DNA of 64,000 nucleotides from contig NZ_JABWRJ020000002.1 of assembly GCF_014268935.2 (NCBI RefSeq), forward strand, positions 248,001-312,000, written 5' to 3'. Of this stretch, positions 22,197 to 34,844 are shown one piece after another. Source of the stretch: Pseudomonas peradeniyensis (GTDB lineage Bacteria > Pseudomonadota > Gammaproteobacteria > Pseudomonadales > Pseudomonadaceae). The notes beneath the pieces are model-generated. The model did no database searches. It had not been told where the DNA came from and saw only the letters and a list, made by a program, of their open reading frames with translations. The translations under genes were made by a program, and so were the position numbers. Numbering within the stretch: the stretch's first letter is position 1; each line of letters opens with the position of its first letter.

Positions 22197-22295
22197 TGCC
22201 CGTACGTCGCCTGCCCGCCGCTTATACCGTTAGTCGGCTAACATCGGTTCAGATGGCTTATGGCCATCTGCCTGCATTGCGTCTTCGGGTGCCGA

Positions 22296-22355
22296 GTCTA
22301 GAGTAACAATCGGATCCAATCACAAGTCGAAGTTGGACTTACCAAGAGAAGCAGC
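22296..22355 (+). promoter_or_regulatory. Possible sigma-S promoter and leader of cfcR
   Basis: CTAGAGT (22298-22304) resembles the sigma-S -10 element CTATACT. The leader after it holds CGGATC and a TTGGACTTACCAA hairpin carrying a GGA, the kind of site RsmA/CsrA proteins bind. RpoS dependence and RsmA control are described for P. putida cfcR; the exact sites here are inferred. Confidence 0.4.
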
Positions 22356-24473
<2,118 letters not shown>

Positions 24474-24511
24474 TTGGCTAAACTCGCGTCTTCCCGTTCC
24501 GAACGCCTGCC

Positions 24512-25012
24512 ATGACTGCCTTACGCTACCTGCAAGCCTACCCGCCGCACCTGCAGGAACAGGTGCGCCAGATGATCGCCAGCGATCGCCTGGGCGACTA
24601 CCTGCGTCAGCGCTACCCCGAGCGCCATGACGTGCAGAGTGACAAGGCGCTGTACGGCTATGCCCAGGAAATCAAGCAACAGTACCTGCGCAGCGCGCCG
24701 CCGCTGGACAAGGTGCTGTTCGACAACCGCCTGGACCTCACCCACCGGGCGCTGGGCCTGAACACGGCGGTGTCGCGGGTGCAGGGCGGCAAGCTCAAGG
24801 CCAAGAAGGAAATTCGCGTCGCCTCGCTGTTTCGCGAGGCGGCGCCGCAGTTCCTGCGCATGATCGTGGTGCATGAGCTGGCGCACCTGAGGGAGCGCGA
24901 CCACAACAAGGCCTTCTACCAGCTCTGCCAGCACATGGAGCCGGACTACCATCAACTGGAATTCGACCTGCGCGTCTACCTGACCTATCGGGAGCTGCCG
25001 GGCAACACCTGA
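24512..25012 (+). CDS. YgjP-like metallopeptidase
   Basis: A 166-residue soluble protein with zinc motif HELAH (His121, Glu122, His125) and a third ligand His131 in RERDHNKAF. This H-E-x-x-H-x5-H spacing is typical of the M48-related YgjP/DUF45 family. The C-terminal PDYHQLEFDLRVYL matches the family tail. Substrates are unknown. It starts 38 bases after cfcR and 14 bases before an HTH gene, so an operon with both is possible. Confidence 0.82.
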   Translation: MTALRYLQAYPPHLQEQVRQMIASDRLGDYLRQRYPERHDVQSDKALYGYAQEIKQQYLRSAPPLDKVLFDNRLDLTHRALGLNTAVSRVQGGKLKAKKEIRVASLFREAAPQFLRMIVVHELAHLRERDHNKAFYQLCQHMEPDYHQLEFDLRVYLTYRELPGNT

Positions 25013-25026
25013 GGGACAAGCACCCC

Positions 25027-25329
25027 ATGACCACGGAAGTGAGCAAGACCCGCAGCAGCTTCTACCGCCGCCTCTATGTGGCCTGGCTGATCGACAGCCA
25101 GACCGCCACCAGCGTGCCAGCGCTGATGGAGGCCACCGGCATGCCGCGACGCACCGCCCAGGACACCATTGCCGCTCTGGCCGACCTGGATATCGTCTGC
25201 GAGTTCGAGCAGCAGGCCGGCGCGCGCAACCATGCCGGGCACTACCGTATCCGCGACTGGGGGGCGATCGACAAGCAGTGGATCATCCAGCACCTGCGCC
25301 AGCTGCGCGAAGTGTTGGGTTATCCCTGA
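25027..25329 (+). CDS. Winged helix-turn-helix protein
   Basis: A 100-residue protein. Residues about 27-60 (TSVPALMEATGMPRRTAQDTIAALADLDIV) form a clear winged helix-turn-helix. The tail continues as IRDWGAIDKQWIIQHLRQL. I do not recognise a named family. It starts 14 bases after the metallopeptidase gene and may be translated from the same mRNA. A single REP unit follows. Confidence 0.7.
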   Translation: MTTEVSKTRSSFYRRLYVAWLIDSQTATSVPALMEATGMPRRTAQDTIAALADLDIVCEFEQQAGARNHAGHYRIRDWGAIDKQWIIQHLRQLREVLGYP

Positions 25330-25362
25330 AGCGATTCATTAGCGGGCGACTCCCCTATTCCC

Positions 25363-25388
25363 TGTGGGAGCGGGCTTGTCCCGCGATG
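25363..25388. repeat. Single REP unit
   Basis: GTGGGAGCGGGCTTGTCCCGCGATGG between convergent genes. It is the only REP locus in the window without an inverted partner. Confidence 0.85.
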
Positions 25389-25412
25389 GGGCGCGCAGCG
25401 CCCCCGGCAAAT

Positions 25413-25865
25413 TCAGCTTTTACGCATCCCGATGTGCGGAATATCGTCCTCGAGGTATTCCTCGCCGACCGCTTCGAAACCATGCCGAGCGTAGAAGCCC
25501 TGCAAATGCGCCTGGGCTGACAGATAGATCGCGACGCCAGGCCAGCAATGGCCGGCAGCCTCCAGCCCTTTCAGCAGCAGCGGGTGGCCCAGCTTCATAT
25601 CGCGCGCCCCGGGAGACGTCACCACCCGGCCAATGACGACTTCGCCGTCCTGCGATTGCGGATCGAGCAAGCGCAGGTACGCCACCAGCCGCTCACCGTC
25701 CCAGCCCATCAGGTGCAGGGTGTCGCCATGCAGGTCGAGCCCGTCGACTTCCTGGTAGGCACAACGCTGCTCGACCACGAACACTTCGGTGCGCAGTTGC
25801 AGGATGGCGTAGAGTTGTTCCTTGGCAAGGTCGCCATGGTGCTTGCAGATCCACTCGATGGACAT
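25413..25865 (-). CDS. GNAT acetyltransferase, ElaA family
   Basis: A 150-residue protein with the ElaA pattern: LYAILQLRTEVFVVEQRCAY near the N-terminus (the family's EVFVVEQ block), LRLLDP, and the acetyl-CoA loop region IGRVVTSPGARDMKLGHPLL. The end is YARHGFEAVGEEYLEDDIPHIGM. The canonical loop Q/RxxGxG/A is degenerate (ARDMKLG), as is usual in ElaA. AGGAG lies 8 bases before the ATG at 25865. The substrate is unknown. Confidence 0.85.
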   Translation of the reverse strand: MSIEWICKHHGDLAKEQLYAILQLRTEVFVVEQRCAYQEVDGLDLHGDTLHLMGWDGERLVAYLRLLDPQSQDGEVVIGRVVTSPGARDMKLGHPLLLKGLEAAGHCWPGVAIYLSAQAHLQGFYARHGFEAVGEEYLEDDIPHIGMRKS

Positions 25866-26076
25866 GGATGGGTACTCCTTCGGTTGACCGTCGATCATCG
25901 CAAATCCTGCCGGCTTCGACGAGATCGAATGACGATACCTGGCACTCGGCCAAAATAGAGGCTAAATGACACTATCACCCGCTGTCGCCAGGATGCGGCT
26001 TGTGTAATCTGGACCTCTGTTGCTAGTAGAGACCGCCGTCACCAGCGTGAGCCCCCAACTGCGAAAGGAATTGAGC

Positions 26077-26814
26077 ATGCGGCCACTGCTTTGCGTTCTT
26101 GGGTTACTGGGACTGTTGTGCGCGGGGCCAGCCCTGGCCCAGGGCAAGTTGCGGCTGGTGGCCGACAGCTGGCCGCCTTTTACCGACACCAGCATGCCTG
26201 GTGGCGGCCTGGCCACCAGCATCGTCACCACGGCGCTGACCCGAGCCGGCTACGCCACCGAGTTCGAGGAGGTACCCTGGGCCAGGGCGCTGATGGGCGT
26301 GGGCGAGGGGCGCTACGATGTGCTGATCAACGCCTGGTACAACGACGAGCGAACCCTGATCGGCCAGTTCTCCGATGCCTACCTGGTCAACCGCATTCGC
26401 CTGCTAAAGCGTGAAGGCGAGGCGTTCGCCTATGCACGCCAGTCCGACCTCTACCCCTACACCATCGCCGTGGTGCGCGATTACGCCTATTCCCCTGAAT
26501 TCGACAGCGACGAGCGCCTGAACAAGGTGCCGGTACGCAGCTTCTCGTCCGCAGTACGCATGCTGGCGGCCGGCCGGGTCAACCTGGCGGTGGAGGATGA
26601 GTTCGTGGCGCGCTACAACCTGCAACGCGAGCCGCAGCCGGTGCGGGAGGGCGTGGCGTTCGTCGACCCGCCGCTGAGCGAGAACAGCCTGCATATCCTG
26701 GTCAGCCTCAAGCACCCTGAGCACCAGAAGATCGTCGCCCGTTTCGAGAAGGCCATCGCCACGATGAAGGCCGACGGTAGCTATGATCGGCTGCTGCGCC
26801 AGCATGGGTTCTGA
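26077..26814 (+). CDS. Periplasmic solute-binding protein, family 3
   Basis: A 245-residue precursor with a Sec signal peptide (LLCVLGLLGLLCAGPALAQ). The mature protein opens GKLRLVADSWPPFTDTSMPG, the SBP_bac_3 start, then EEVPWARALMGVGEGRYDVL and the second-lobe RSFSSAVRMLAAGRVNLAVED. AAAGGA precedes the ATG at 26077. No transport genes adjoin it. It resembles the truncated protein at the left edge in type (PWxRxL motif), suggesting a group of orphan binding proteins that may act as sensors or scavengers. Confidence 0.82.
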   Translation: MRPLLCVLGLLGLLCAGPALAQGKLRLVADSWPPFTDTSMPGGGLATSIVTTALTRAGYATEFEEVPWARALMGVGEGRYDVLINAWYNDERTLIGQFSDAYLVNRIRLLKREGEAFAYARQSDLYPYTIAVVRDYAYSPEFDSDERLNKVPVRSFSSAVRMLAAGRVNLAVEDEFVARYNLQREPQPVREGVAFVDPPLSENSLHILVSLKHPEHQKIVARFEKAIATMKADGSYDRLLRQHGF

Positions 26815-26825
26815 TCGTGAAGCGA

Positions 26826-29009
26826 TCAGGCAGGTTCGCCTTCCTTGATCAGATGCCCCGCTAATGTCCGCAACGGTCCCAGTTGCCGGCAGATCAGCGC
26901 CAGTTGCGTCTGCACCAGCCGCTGATGCTCGTCCAGCTCCTCCGGCATCTGCTCCAGCGCATTGGCCAGGGCTTCTTCGGCATCGCTGTGGATCGCCACC
27001 GGCAAGCGCGCCGCCAGGCCATTGGCGATTTCATCCAGGCTGCTGGCCAGGCTCCGCCCGGCGCCATCGATCAGCTGTTCGTGGACCTCGGCCGGCAGCG
27101 CCGTGTCGCGGTGCGCCCCGAGCCCCGAGAGGTAGCTGAGCAAGGTGTGTGACAGCACCAGGAAGCGGAAGCCGACATCGGCTTCCTTACGGAAGTGCCC
27201 CGGCTCCATCAGCATGTTGGCCAAGGTGGTGGACAATGCCGCGTCGGCGTTGTGCGCGTTGCGCCGGGCCAGGCGATAGGCCAGGTCGTCGCGCTTGCCG
27301 TGGGCGTACTGCTGCATGATTTGGCGCAGGTACTCGCTGGCACAGGCCAGGGTGTTGGCCAGCACCTTGTTCAGTCGCCGGCCTTGCCAGTCGGGCAGGA
27401 ACAGGAACACCGCGAGAATGGCGATCAGGCTGCCCACCAGGGTATCGAACAGGCGCGGCAGGAACAGGCCGTAGCCATCGCCGATCTGGTTGAAGCAGAA
27501 CAGCACCATCAGGGTGATCGCCGCCGTGGCCAGGGTGTAGCGGGTGGTGCGGTTGACGAAGAACACCACCCCGGCGACCACCGCGAACAGCGATTGGATG
27601 ATCGGGTTGGGGAACAGGTCGAACAGCGCCCAGCCCACGGTCAGGCCGATGGCGGTGCCGAAGATCCGCTGCACCAGCTTGCGGCGGGTCGCGCCATAGT
27701 TGGGCTGGCAGACGAACAGCGTGGTGAGGATGATCCAGTAGCCCTGGGTCGGGTGGATCAGGTGCACCATGCCATAGCCCACCGACAGTGCCAGCGACAG
27801 GCGCAGGGCATGGCGGAACAGCAGCGAGGTCGGTGTCAGCTGGGTGCGCAGGCGTTTCCACACATCCTTGAGGTTGCGGGGCGAGCGGTCGAGCAGGCTG
27901 CTGTCGCTGGCATCGGCCAGGCTGTCCGGGTTGCTTGCGGCGCTGAGCAGTCGGTCGAGCGTGGCCAGGTTGGCGGCCAGCGCCCGCAACGAGCGCAGCA
28001 GGCCGCGCCAGGCCGGGTTGCTCTGGATGCGCAGGTGCTCCAGCGAGGCGTTGAGGTCTTCCAGGGCCTCGGGATAGCCGCTGGCCAACACGAACGGTTG
28101 GCGCAGGCGGATCGATCGGGCCAGCTCCTGGCAGGATGAGCCCTGTTTGCGCAGCAGGCGCTGGCAGCGGAACATCACGTCGCTGTGGAAGAAGGCGTCG
28201 GTCAGCGCGTTGTAGGGGTAGTGCGAGGCACTGACCCGCTCATGGATGTCCTGGGCCAGGAAGTACAGCTTGAGGTAGCGGCTGACCTTGGAGTTGGGCT
28301 GGCTGTTGCCGACCCGGTGCAGGATGATTTCCTTGGCCGCGTTGAGCGCCGCCACAACCTTGCCATTCTGCTTGGCCAGCTCCAGGCGCGTGGCCTCGAC
28401 GTCGAGAGTGCGCACCGGCTCGAACAGGCTGGCCTTGAGCTTGAGGTAGGTGCCCAGCTCAAAGAACAGCTTGGCCAGGCTCTGCTGCACCGGTTGGTTG
28501 GAGAACAGCGCCTGCCACAACACCGACAGCAGCCCGTACCAGGCCGCCCCCGCCACCAGTAGCAGCGGCTCGTGCCAGAAATCACTGACTTCACCGCCGC
28601 GCTGGTCGACGCCGATCATGGTGTAGACCGACAGGATCAGCGTGGCCGAGGCGATTGCCCCGTAGCGTTCGCCCAGGGCCCCGAGCATGGTCAGGGAAAA
28701 CGCCGCCAGGGCCAGGGCGACGGCGAAGATCCAGGGGTAGGGGAACAGCAGCTCGACCGACAGCGCGGCGATGGCGAAGCAGCCCAGGGTCACCAGCAGG
28801 GCGCTGAGCCGGCCCTGCCAGCCATCGTCGGTTTCGGCCAGGGCGCTGGCGATGATGCCGAGGAACAGCGGAATCAGCAGGCTCATCTCGTTCTGGTACC
28901 AGCACCAGGCCATGCTGCCGGTGAGGGCGATGGTCACGCGGATGGCGTAGCTGAACTTGTCTTGGCCCCACAGGCGACGCAATGAATGGCGGAACGAGCT
29001 CGATGACAT
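26826..29009 (-). CDS. yccS: YccS/FUSC family inner-membrane protein
   Basis: A 727-residue membrane protein. It has two blocks of six or so hydrophobic segments (about 20-165 and 400-530), each followed by a large soluble region, the FUSC/YccS arrangement. The motif HPTQGYWIILTTLFVCQPNYGATRRKL is characteristic of the second block. Members are related to aromatic-acid efflux proteins (AaeB), but YccS itself has no proven substrate. It is convergent with the solute-binding gene, with 11 bases between stops. Confidence 0.85.
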   Translation of the reverse strand: MSSSSFRHSLRRLWGQDKFSYAIRVTIALTGSMAWCWYQNEMSLLIPLFLGIIASALAETDDGWQGRLSALLVTLGCFAIAALSVELLFPYPWIFAVALALAAFSLTMLGALGERYGAIASATLILSVYTMIGVDQRGGEVSDFWHEPLLLVAGAAWYGLLSVLWQALFSNQPVQQSLAKLFFELGTYLKLKASLFEPVRTLDVEATRLELAKQNGKVVAALNAAKEIILHRVGNSQPNSKVSRYLKLYFLAQDIHERVSASHYPYNALTDAFFHSDVMFRCQRLLRKQGSSCQELARSIRLRQPFVLASGYPEALEDLNASLEHLRIQSNPAWRGLLRSLRALAANLATLDRLLSAASNPDSLADASDSSLLDRSPRNLKDVWKRLRTQLTPTSLLFRHALRLSLALSVGYGMVHLIHPTQGYWIILTTLFVCQPNYGATRRKLVQRIFGTAIGLTVGWALFDLFPNPIIQSLFAVVAGVVFFVNRTTRYTLATAAITLMVLFCFNQIGDGYGLFLPRLFDTLVGSLIAILAVFLFLPDWQGRRLNKVLANTLACASEYLRQIMQQYAHGKRDDLAYRLARRNAHNADAALSTTLANMLMEPGHFRKEADVGFRFLVLSHTLLSYLSGLGAHRDTALPAEVHEQLIDGAGRSLASSLDEIANGLAARLPVAIHSDAEEALANALEQMPEELDEHQRLVQTQLALICRQLGPLRTLAGHLIKEGEPA

Positions 29010-29051
29010 GATGGCCTGCTGGGCAGTATTCGAAAAAGAATCTCTGGGGCC

Positions 29052-29118
29052 TCATCGCGGGGCAAGCCCGCTCCCACGAGCCGAGTGGCCTTCGTGGGAG
29101 CGGGCTTGCCCCGCGATG
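29052..29118. repeat. REP pair
   Basis: Canonical REP units at 29052-29078 and 29093-29118, inverted, between yhiN and yccS (both minus strand). Confidence 0.9.
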
Positions 29119-29182
29119 GTTTTTCACCCTTCGCAGCGATGGACCAGCAAGAAGCGTTCCGTGCTGCTGAATGGATTCTACT

Positions 29183-30364
29183 CTACACGAACTGCGCCGC
29201 CGCGTTGGCCGAAGCCCAGGCCCACTGGAAGTTGAAACCACCCAGGTGCCCGCTCACGTCCAGCACCTCGCCGATGAAGTACAGCCCAGGGCTTTTCAGC
29301 GATTCCATGGTCTTGGACGACACCTCGCGGGTGTCCACGCCACCCAGGGTCACCTCGGCGGTGCGATAGCCCTCGGTACCGGCCGGTATCACTTGCCAGG
29401 CCGCCAGTTTTTCGGCGATCTGGGTCAATTCCGCCGGGGTGTACTGCTTCAGCGGTTTCGAAACGAACCACTGCTCGGCCAGCAGGTTGGCCAGCTTGCG
29501 GGTGAACACCTCGCCCAGCACGGTCTTCAGTTCGCTGTTGGGGCGTTCGACTTGCTGGCCCTGCAGCCACTCCAGCGCGTCGCGATCAGGCAGCAGGTTG
29601 ATCTCCACCGTGTCGCCAGCTTCCCAGAACGACGAGATCTGCAGGATCGCCGGGCCGCTCAGGCCGCGGTGGGTGAACAGCAGGTTCTCGCGGAAGCTTG
29701 TGCCATTGCAGCTGGCGACGCAGTCCAGCGAGGTGCCCGACAACTCGGTGCACAGTGCCTTGAGCTGGGGCTCGGTGATGGTGAACGGCACCAGGCCGGC
29801 GCGGGTCGGCAGCAGTTCATGGCCGAACTGGCGGGCGACCTGATAGCCGAAGCCGGTGGCGCCCAGGGTCGGAATCGACAGGCCGCCGGTGGCGATCACC
29901 AGCGACTGGCAGGCGAACGGGCCGGCGCTGGTCTGCAGGGTATAGCCACCTTCGGTCTTGTCGATGCGCTCGATGCTGGTGTTCATGCGCAGCTCGGCAC
30001 CGGCCTGGTCGCACTCGGCCAGGAGCATGTCGAGGATGTCGCTGGACTTGTTGTCGCAGAACAGCTGGCCGAGCTTCTTCTCGTGGTACGGCACGCCGTG
30101 CTTGCACACCAGCTCGATGAAGTCCCACTGGGTGTAGCGGGCCAGCGCCGACTTGCAGAAGTGCGGGTTGTGCGAGAGGAAGTTGGCCGGCTCGGTGTAC
30201 ATGTTGGTGAAGTTGCAACGCCCGCCGCCGGACATGAGGATCTTCTTGCCCGGCTTGTTGGCGTGGTCGAGCAGCAGCACCCGGCGCCCGCGGCGGGCGC
30301 TGAGCTGGGCGCACATCAGGCCGGCGGCGCCGGCGCCGAGGATGATCACGTCGGTGGAGTGCAA
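29183..30364 (-). CDS. YhiN-like FAD-dependent oxidoreductase (HI0933 family)
   Basis: A 393-residue flavoprotein. DVIILGAGAAGLMCAQLSARRG is the FAD-binding Rossmann motif, KPGKKILMSGGGRCNFTN the HI0933-family hallmark, and the end LDVSGHLGGFNFQWAWASANAA the second FAD motif. The biochemical role of YhiN/HI0933 proteins is unsettled. I prefer the TTG at 30362-30364 as start, because it gives the standard N-terminus (M/LHSTDVIILG). The ATG at 30394 lies directly against a REP element and has no ribosome-binding site. The TTG has TAGG about 10 bases before it, so the choice is not certain. Confidence 0.82.
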   Translation of the reverse strand: MHSTDVIILGAGAAGLMCAQLSARRGRRVLLLDHANKPGKKILMSGGGRCNFTNMYTEPANFLSHNPHFCKSALARYTQWDFIELVCKHGVPYHEKKLGQLFCDNKSSDILDMLLAECDQAGAELRMNTSIERIDKTEGGYTLQTSAGPFACQSLVIATGGLSIPTLGATGFGYQVARQFGHELLPTRAGLVPFTITEPQLKALCTELSGTSLDCVASCNGTSFRENLLFTHRGLSGPAILQISSFWEAGDTVEINLLPDRDALEWLQGQQVERPNSELKTVLGEVFTRKLANLLAEQWFVSKPLKQYTPAELTQIAEKLAAWQVIPAGTEGYRTAEVTLGGVDTREVSSKTMESLKSPGLYFIGEVLDVSGHLGGFNFQWAWASANAAAQFV

Positions 30365-30393
30365 TTGGGCGAACCTATGGTAATGGGGAATCA

Positions 30394-30497
30394 TCGTGGG
30401 AGCGGCGATGCGGCGACCCGACTTGCCCCGCGATGGCGTCAGCGGGGCAATATCATTGCCTGATCATGCGCCATCGCGGGGCCAGCCCGCTCCCACG
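30394..30497. repeat. REP pair, asymmetric (long unit plus CCAG unit)
   Basis: A long REP variant (30394-30435, arms split by a GGCGATGCGGCGACCCGAC insert) pairs with an inverted unit at 30472-30497 carrying GGGGCCAGCCCG. It has the same design as the pair at 6342-6448. Confidence 0.85.
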
Positions 30498-30512
30498 GTA
30501 CGGTCAAACTGT

Positions 30513-31898
<1,386 letters not shown>

Positions 31899-31960
31899 GA
31901 GGCGGGCCTGCTGCGATGCAAAAAATACCGCATAGTCTACCAGCCTCGAAGCCATTCACC

Positions 31961-33388
31961 CTACGACTCGACGTGATGTTCCGGACGACGGGCGCGCCTT
32001 CCGTCCGTCGGCGCCAACTGCAGGAAGATCGCTGCCGCCAGCATGGCCATCACGCCGATGGTGACGAAGGTCAGCTGGAACGCGCCCAGGGTGCTCTGCA
32101 CGCCATCACCGCTGCCGGCCGCGGTGAAGCCGCCGAGCAAGGCGCCGGCGCAGGCCACGCCCAAGCTCAGCGACAGTTGCGCGACCACCGACAGCAGGCT
32201 GTTGCCGCTGCTGGCGCTGGCGTCGTCGAGGTCGATCAGGGTTACCGTGTTCATCGCCGTGAACTGCATCGAGTTGACCGCCCCCAGCAGCGCCAGTTGC
32301 ACCAGCAGCACGGCATAGGGTGTCTGCTCGTCCACCAGCCCCAGGCTGGCCAGCAGCAGGCCCAGCAGTAGGGTGTTGCCGGTCAGCACGATGCGGTAAC
32401 CCAGGCGCTCGATCAGCGGCCGGGCGATGGACTTGGCGAGCATCGCCGCCGCCGCCAGCGGGATCATGCTCATGCCGGCCTGGGCCGGTGAATAGCCCAG
32501 CGCCACCTGCAGCAGCAACGGCACCAGGAAGGGCAGGGCGCCGCTGCCCAGGCGGGCGAACAGGTTGCCGAGGATGCCGATGGCGAAGGTCCGTACGCGG
32601 AACAGCGAGGGCGAGAACAGCGGCTCCGGGTCACGCCCGGCGCGCAGCCAGTAGGCGGCCAGGCAGGCCATGCCGGCGAACAGCAACAGCATCACCCGCA
32701 GGTGCGGCAGGTGCAGTTCGCCCAGGCCTTCCATGGCGATGGTGATCAGCACCATCGCCGCGCCGAACAGCAGGAAGCCTGGGCCATCGAAGGTGGTGCG
32801 TTCGGCGCCGCGCAGGTCGGGGATGAACTTCCACACGGCGTAGCAGCCCAGTGCCCCCACCGGCAGGTTGATCAGGAAGATCCAGTGCCAGCTGAGGATC
32901 TCCACCAGCCAGCCGCCCAGGGTCGGGCCCAGCAGCGGGCCGAGCAGGCCGGGGATGGTGATGAAACTCATGATCCGCACCAGCTCCGAGCGCGGGTAGG
33001 CGCGCAGCACCACCAGGCGCCCGACCGGCAGCATCAGCGCGCCGCCCAGGCCCTGGATGACCCGGGCGAGGATCAGCAAGCCGAGGCTGTTGGCCATGGC
33101 GCACAACAGCGAGCCGAAGCTGAACAGCAGGATGGCGCTGAAGAAGATGCGCTTGGTGCCGAAACGGTCGGCGATCCAGCCCGAGGCCGGGATCAGCAGG
33201 GCCACGGTGAGCATGTAGGCAATGATCACCCCCTGCATGCGCAGCGGGTCCTCGGCCAGGGAGCGGGCCATGGCCGGCAGCGCGGTGTTGAGGATGGTGC
33301 CGTCGAGCGACTGCATGAAGAAGGCGATGGCCACCACCCAGGGGATCCAGCGGGCGGTGACGGGGTCCAGCGGGGCACGGTCGGGCAT
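31961..33388 (-). CDS. MFS efflux transporter, DHA2 family (MdtD-like)
   Basis: A 475-residue inner-membrane protein with about 14 hydrophobic segments. FMQSLDGTILNTALPAMA holds motif D1 of DHA2 pumps, and ASGWIADRFGTKRIF motif A. ARVIQGLGGALMLPVGR is motif B. GPLLGPTLGGWLVE is the antiporter motif C, which marks proton-driven drug export. The arrangement resembles E. coli MdtD. No periplasmic adaptor or outer-membrane factor adjoins it, so it may pump alone. Substrates are unknown. Confidence 0.88.
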   Translation of the reverse strand: MPDRAPLDPVTARWIPWVVAIAFFMQSLDGTILNTALPAMARSLAEDPLRMQGVIIAYMLTVALLIPASGWIADRFGTKRIFFSAILLFSFGSLLCAMANSLGLLILARVIQGLGGALMLPVGRLVVLRAYPRSELVRIMSFITIPGLLGPLLGPTLGGWLVEILSWHWIFLINLPVGALGCYAVWKFIPDLRGAERTTFDGPGFLLFGAAMVLITIAMEGLGELHLPHLRVMLLLFAGMACLAAYWLRAGRDPEPLFSPSLFRVRTFAIGILGNLFARLGSGALPFLVPLLLQVALGYSPAQAGMSMIPLAAAAMLAKSIARPLIERLGYRIVLTGNTLLLGLLLASLGLVDEQTPYAVLLVQLALLGAVNSMQFTAMNTVTLIDLDDASASSGNSLLSVVAQLSLSLGVACAGALLGGFTAAGSGDGVQSTLGAFQLTFVTIGVMAMLAAAIFLQLAPTDGRRARRPEHHVES

Positions 33389-33420
33389 GGGTTACCTCAA
33401 TGTCCTGTGTTGCCTGGGCC

Positions 33421-33501
33421 GGCCTCATCGCCGGCAAGCCGGCTCCCACAGGGGCAGCGCATGCCGGTCATTGTGGGAGCTGGCTTGCCAGCGATGAGGC
33501 C
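33421..33501. repeat. REP-like pair of a second sequence family
   Basis: GGCCTCATCGCCGGCAAGCCGGCTCC (33421-33451) faces GGAGCTGGCTTGCCAGCGATGAGGCC (33471-33501). The arm is GCCGGCAAGCCGGC instead of the GCGGGGCAAGCCCGC found in all other loci here. Confidence 0.85.
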
Positions 33502-33512
33502 AGTCCTGCCGA

Positions 33513-34844
33513 TCACAATGTCAGGGTCAGCCCTTTGACCAACGCCCCCGGCAAATGACTCGACCCGGTGCTGCGCTGCCCGTAGGTGCTGGTCGAGAGG
33601 ATCATCTCGCGCTCCTGGGTCAGGTCCTCCAGCTGGCTGCCCAGCAGGTTGTACAGGCTGTCGTCGAAGCGCATGGTGCTTACCGGCCCCTGGATCTGCC
33701 CGTTCTCCACCCAGAACGTGGCGAAGCGGGTCAACCCGGTCATGCGCGCCGCGGGCAGGTCCGAATAGTTCAGGTACCACAGGTTGCTGATGTACAACCC
33801 GGTGCCCAGACGCTCCAGTACCTCTTCGCCGGGCAGGTTGCCCGGGGCCAGGCTCAGCGCGCAAGGTGACTCATGGCTGTCGGCGCCATTGGCCTCCTGG
33901 GCGAACTCGGCGGCGCTGCGGGCGCTCACCAGCCTTTCCAGCGCCCGGCCTTCGCCGATCAGCAGCAGGTCGCGACGGGGCGAGCCCTCGTCGGAGAACG
34001 CCGGGCTCAGCGAGCCGCTGACCTGCTCGCTGAAGCTCACCCGCGGGCTCAGTTGCGCGTCGCCGTTGTACAGGCGCTGCAGCGGGCTGTTGCCCGTGGC
34101 CAGGGCCTGGGCGGAGAAACCGCCCCAGCAGAGCATACCGGCGATCTCGTCCATCGCCGCCGGCGCCAGATAGGCTCGGTAGCTGCCGGGCTTGAGGGTG
34201 ATGGCCGGGCGTCCCAGGTGCGCCAGCTGGTCGCGGGCCTGACGCAGGCGCGCGGCGAAGGTCTCGCCGCTCCAGGCCTGCCCGGCATAGTTGGCCTTGA
34301 CCGCCTGGCCGTTGGCGTGGAACAGGCTCCAGTCGAAGTTGAAACTGTTGGCCTGGTGCCAGCCGAAGGCCCCGAAGGAACTGGCAAAGCCCCGGCAGAT
34401 GGGGCCGGCGGCATAGATGCCGACCAGGTCCAGGTCACCGGCTTCGCGCTCGATGAGGGCCAGCACTTCGTCCAGCTCGGGCAATGGCTGCTCCAGCAGG
34501 CTATGGCTGTGCCAGGCGCTGTCGTCGAGGTTCAGGTAGGGATCCACCGCCAGCAATGGCAAGGTCTGGCGCAACTGCGTCAGGGCGTCGTGCAGACGCC
34601 GCTGGTCGAGCTCGGGATCGTCGCCCAGGGTGATCTGCTGCTCGGCCTGGCGCCCTTCGCGCACCAGTCGCAGGTGCACGCTAGCCTGGCTGACCAGCCC
34701 GGCCTGACGCACCTTGGCATGGTTGAAGCGCACGAACTGCGAATGCTCGGCGCTGTAGCCGAGGGTGAACTGCTCGCCCGGTTGCACGGCGGCGTTCAGG
34801 CTGTCGAGCAGGTTTTCGAAACGTTGCTGGTACAGGGTGCTCAT
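33513..34844 (-). CDS. TldE/PmbA-like subunit
   Basis: A 443-residue protein of the TldD/PmbA fold without the metalloprotease HExxxH motif, like the non-catalytic TldE (PmbA) subunit. The TGLYISNLWYLNYSDLPAARMTGLTRFATFWVENG region matches the C-terminal half of the family, and GRPAITLKPGSYRAYLAP the central half. Its ATG overlaps the stop of the TldD-like gene by one base (34844), so translation is coupled and a heterodimer is likely. It looks like a paralogue of canonical PmbA, because the ends and length differ from the E. coli protein. The substrate is unknown. Confidence 0.82.
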   Translation of the reverse strand: MSTLYQQRFENLLDSLNAAVQPGEQFTLGYSAEHSQFVRFNHAKVRQAGLVSQASVHLRLVREGRQAEQQITLGDDPELDQRRLHDALTQLRQTLPLLAVDPYLNLDDSAWHSHSLLEQPLPELDEVLALIEREAGDLDLVGIYAAGPICRGFASSFGAFGWHQANSFNFDWSLFHANGQAVKANYAGQAWSGETFAARLRQARDQLAHLGRPAITLKPGSYRAYLAPAAMDEIAGMLCWGGFSAQALATGNSPLQRLYNGDAQLSPRVSFSEQVSGSLSPAFSDEGSPRRDLLLIGEGRALERLVSARSAAEFAQEANGADSHESPCALSLAPGNLPGEEVLERLGTGLYISNLWYLNYSDLPAARMTGLTRFATFWVENGQIQGPVSTMRFDDSLYNLLGSQLEDLTQEREMILSTSTYGQRSTGSSHLPGALVKGLTLTL

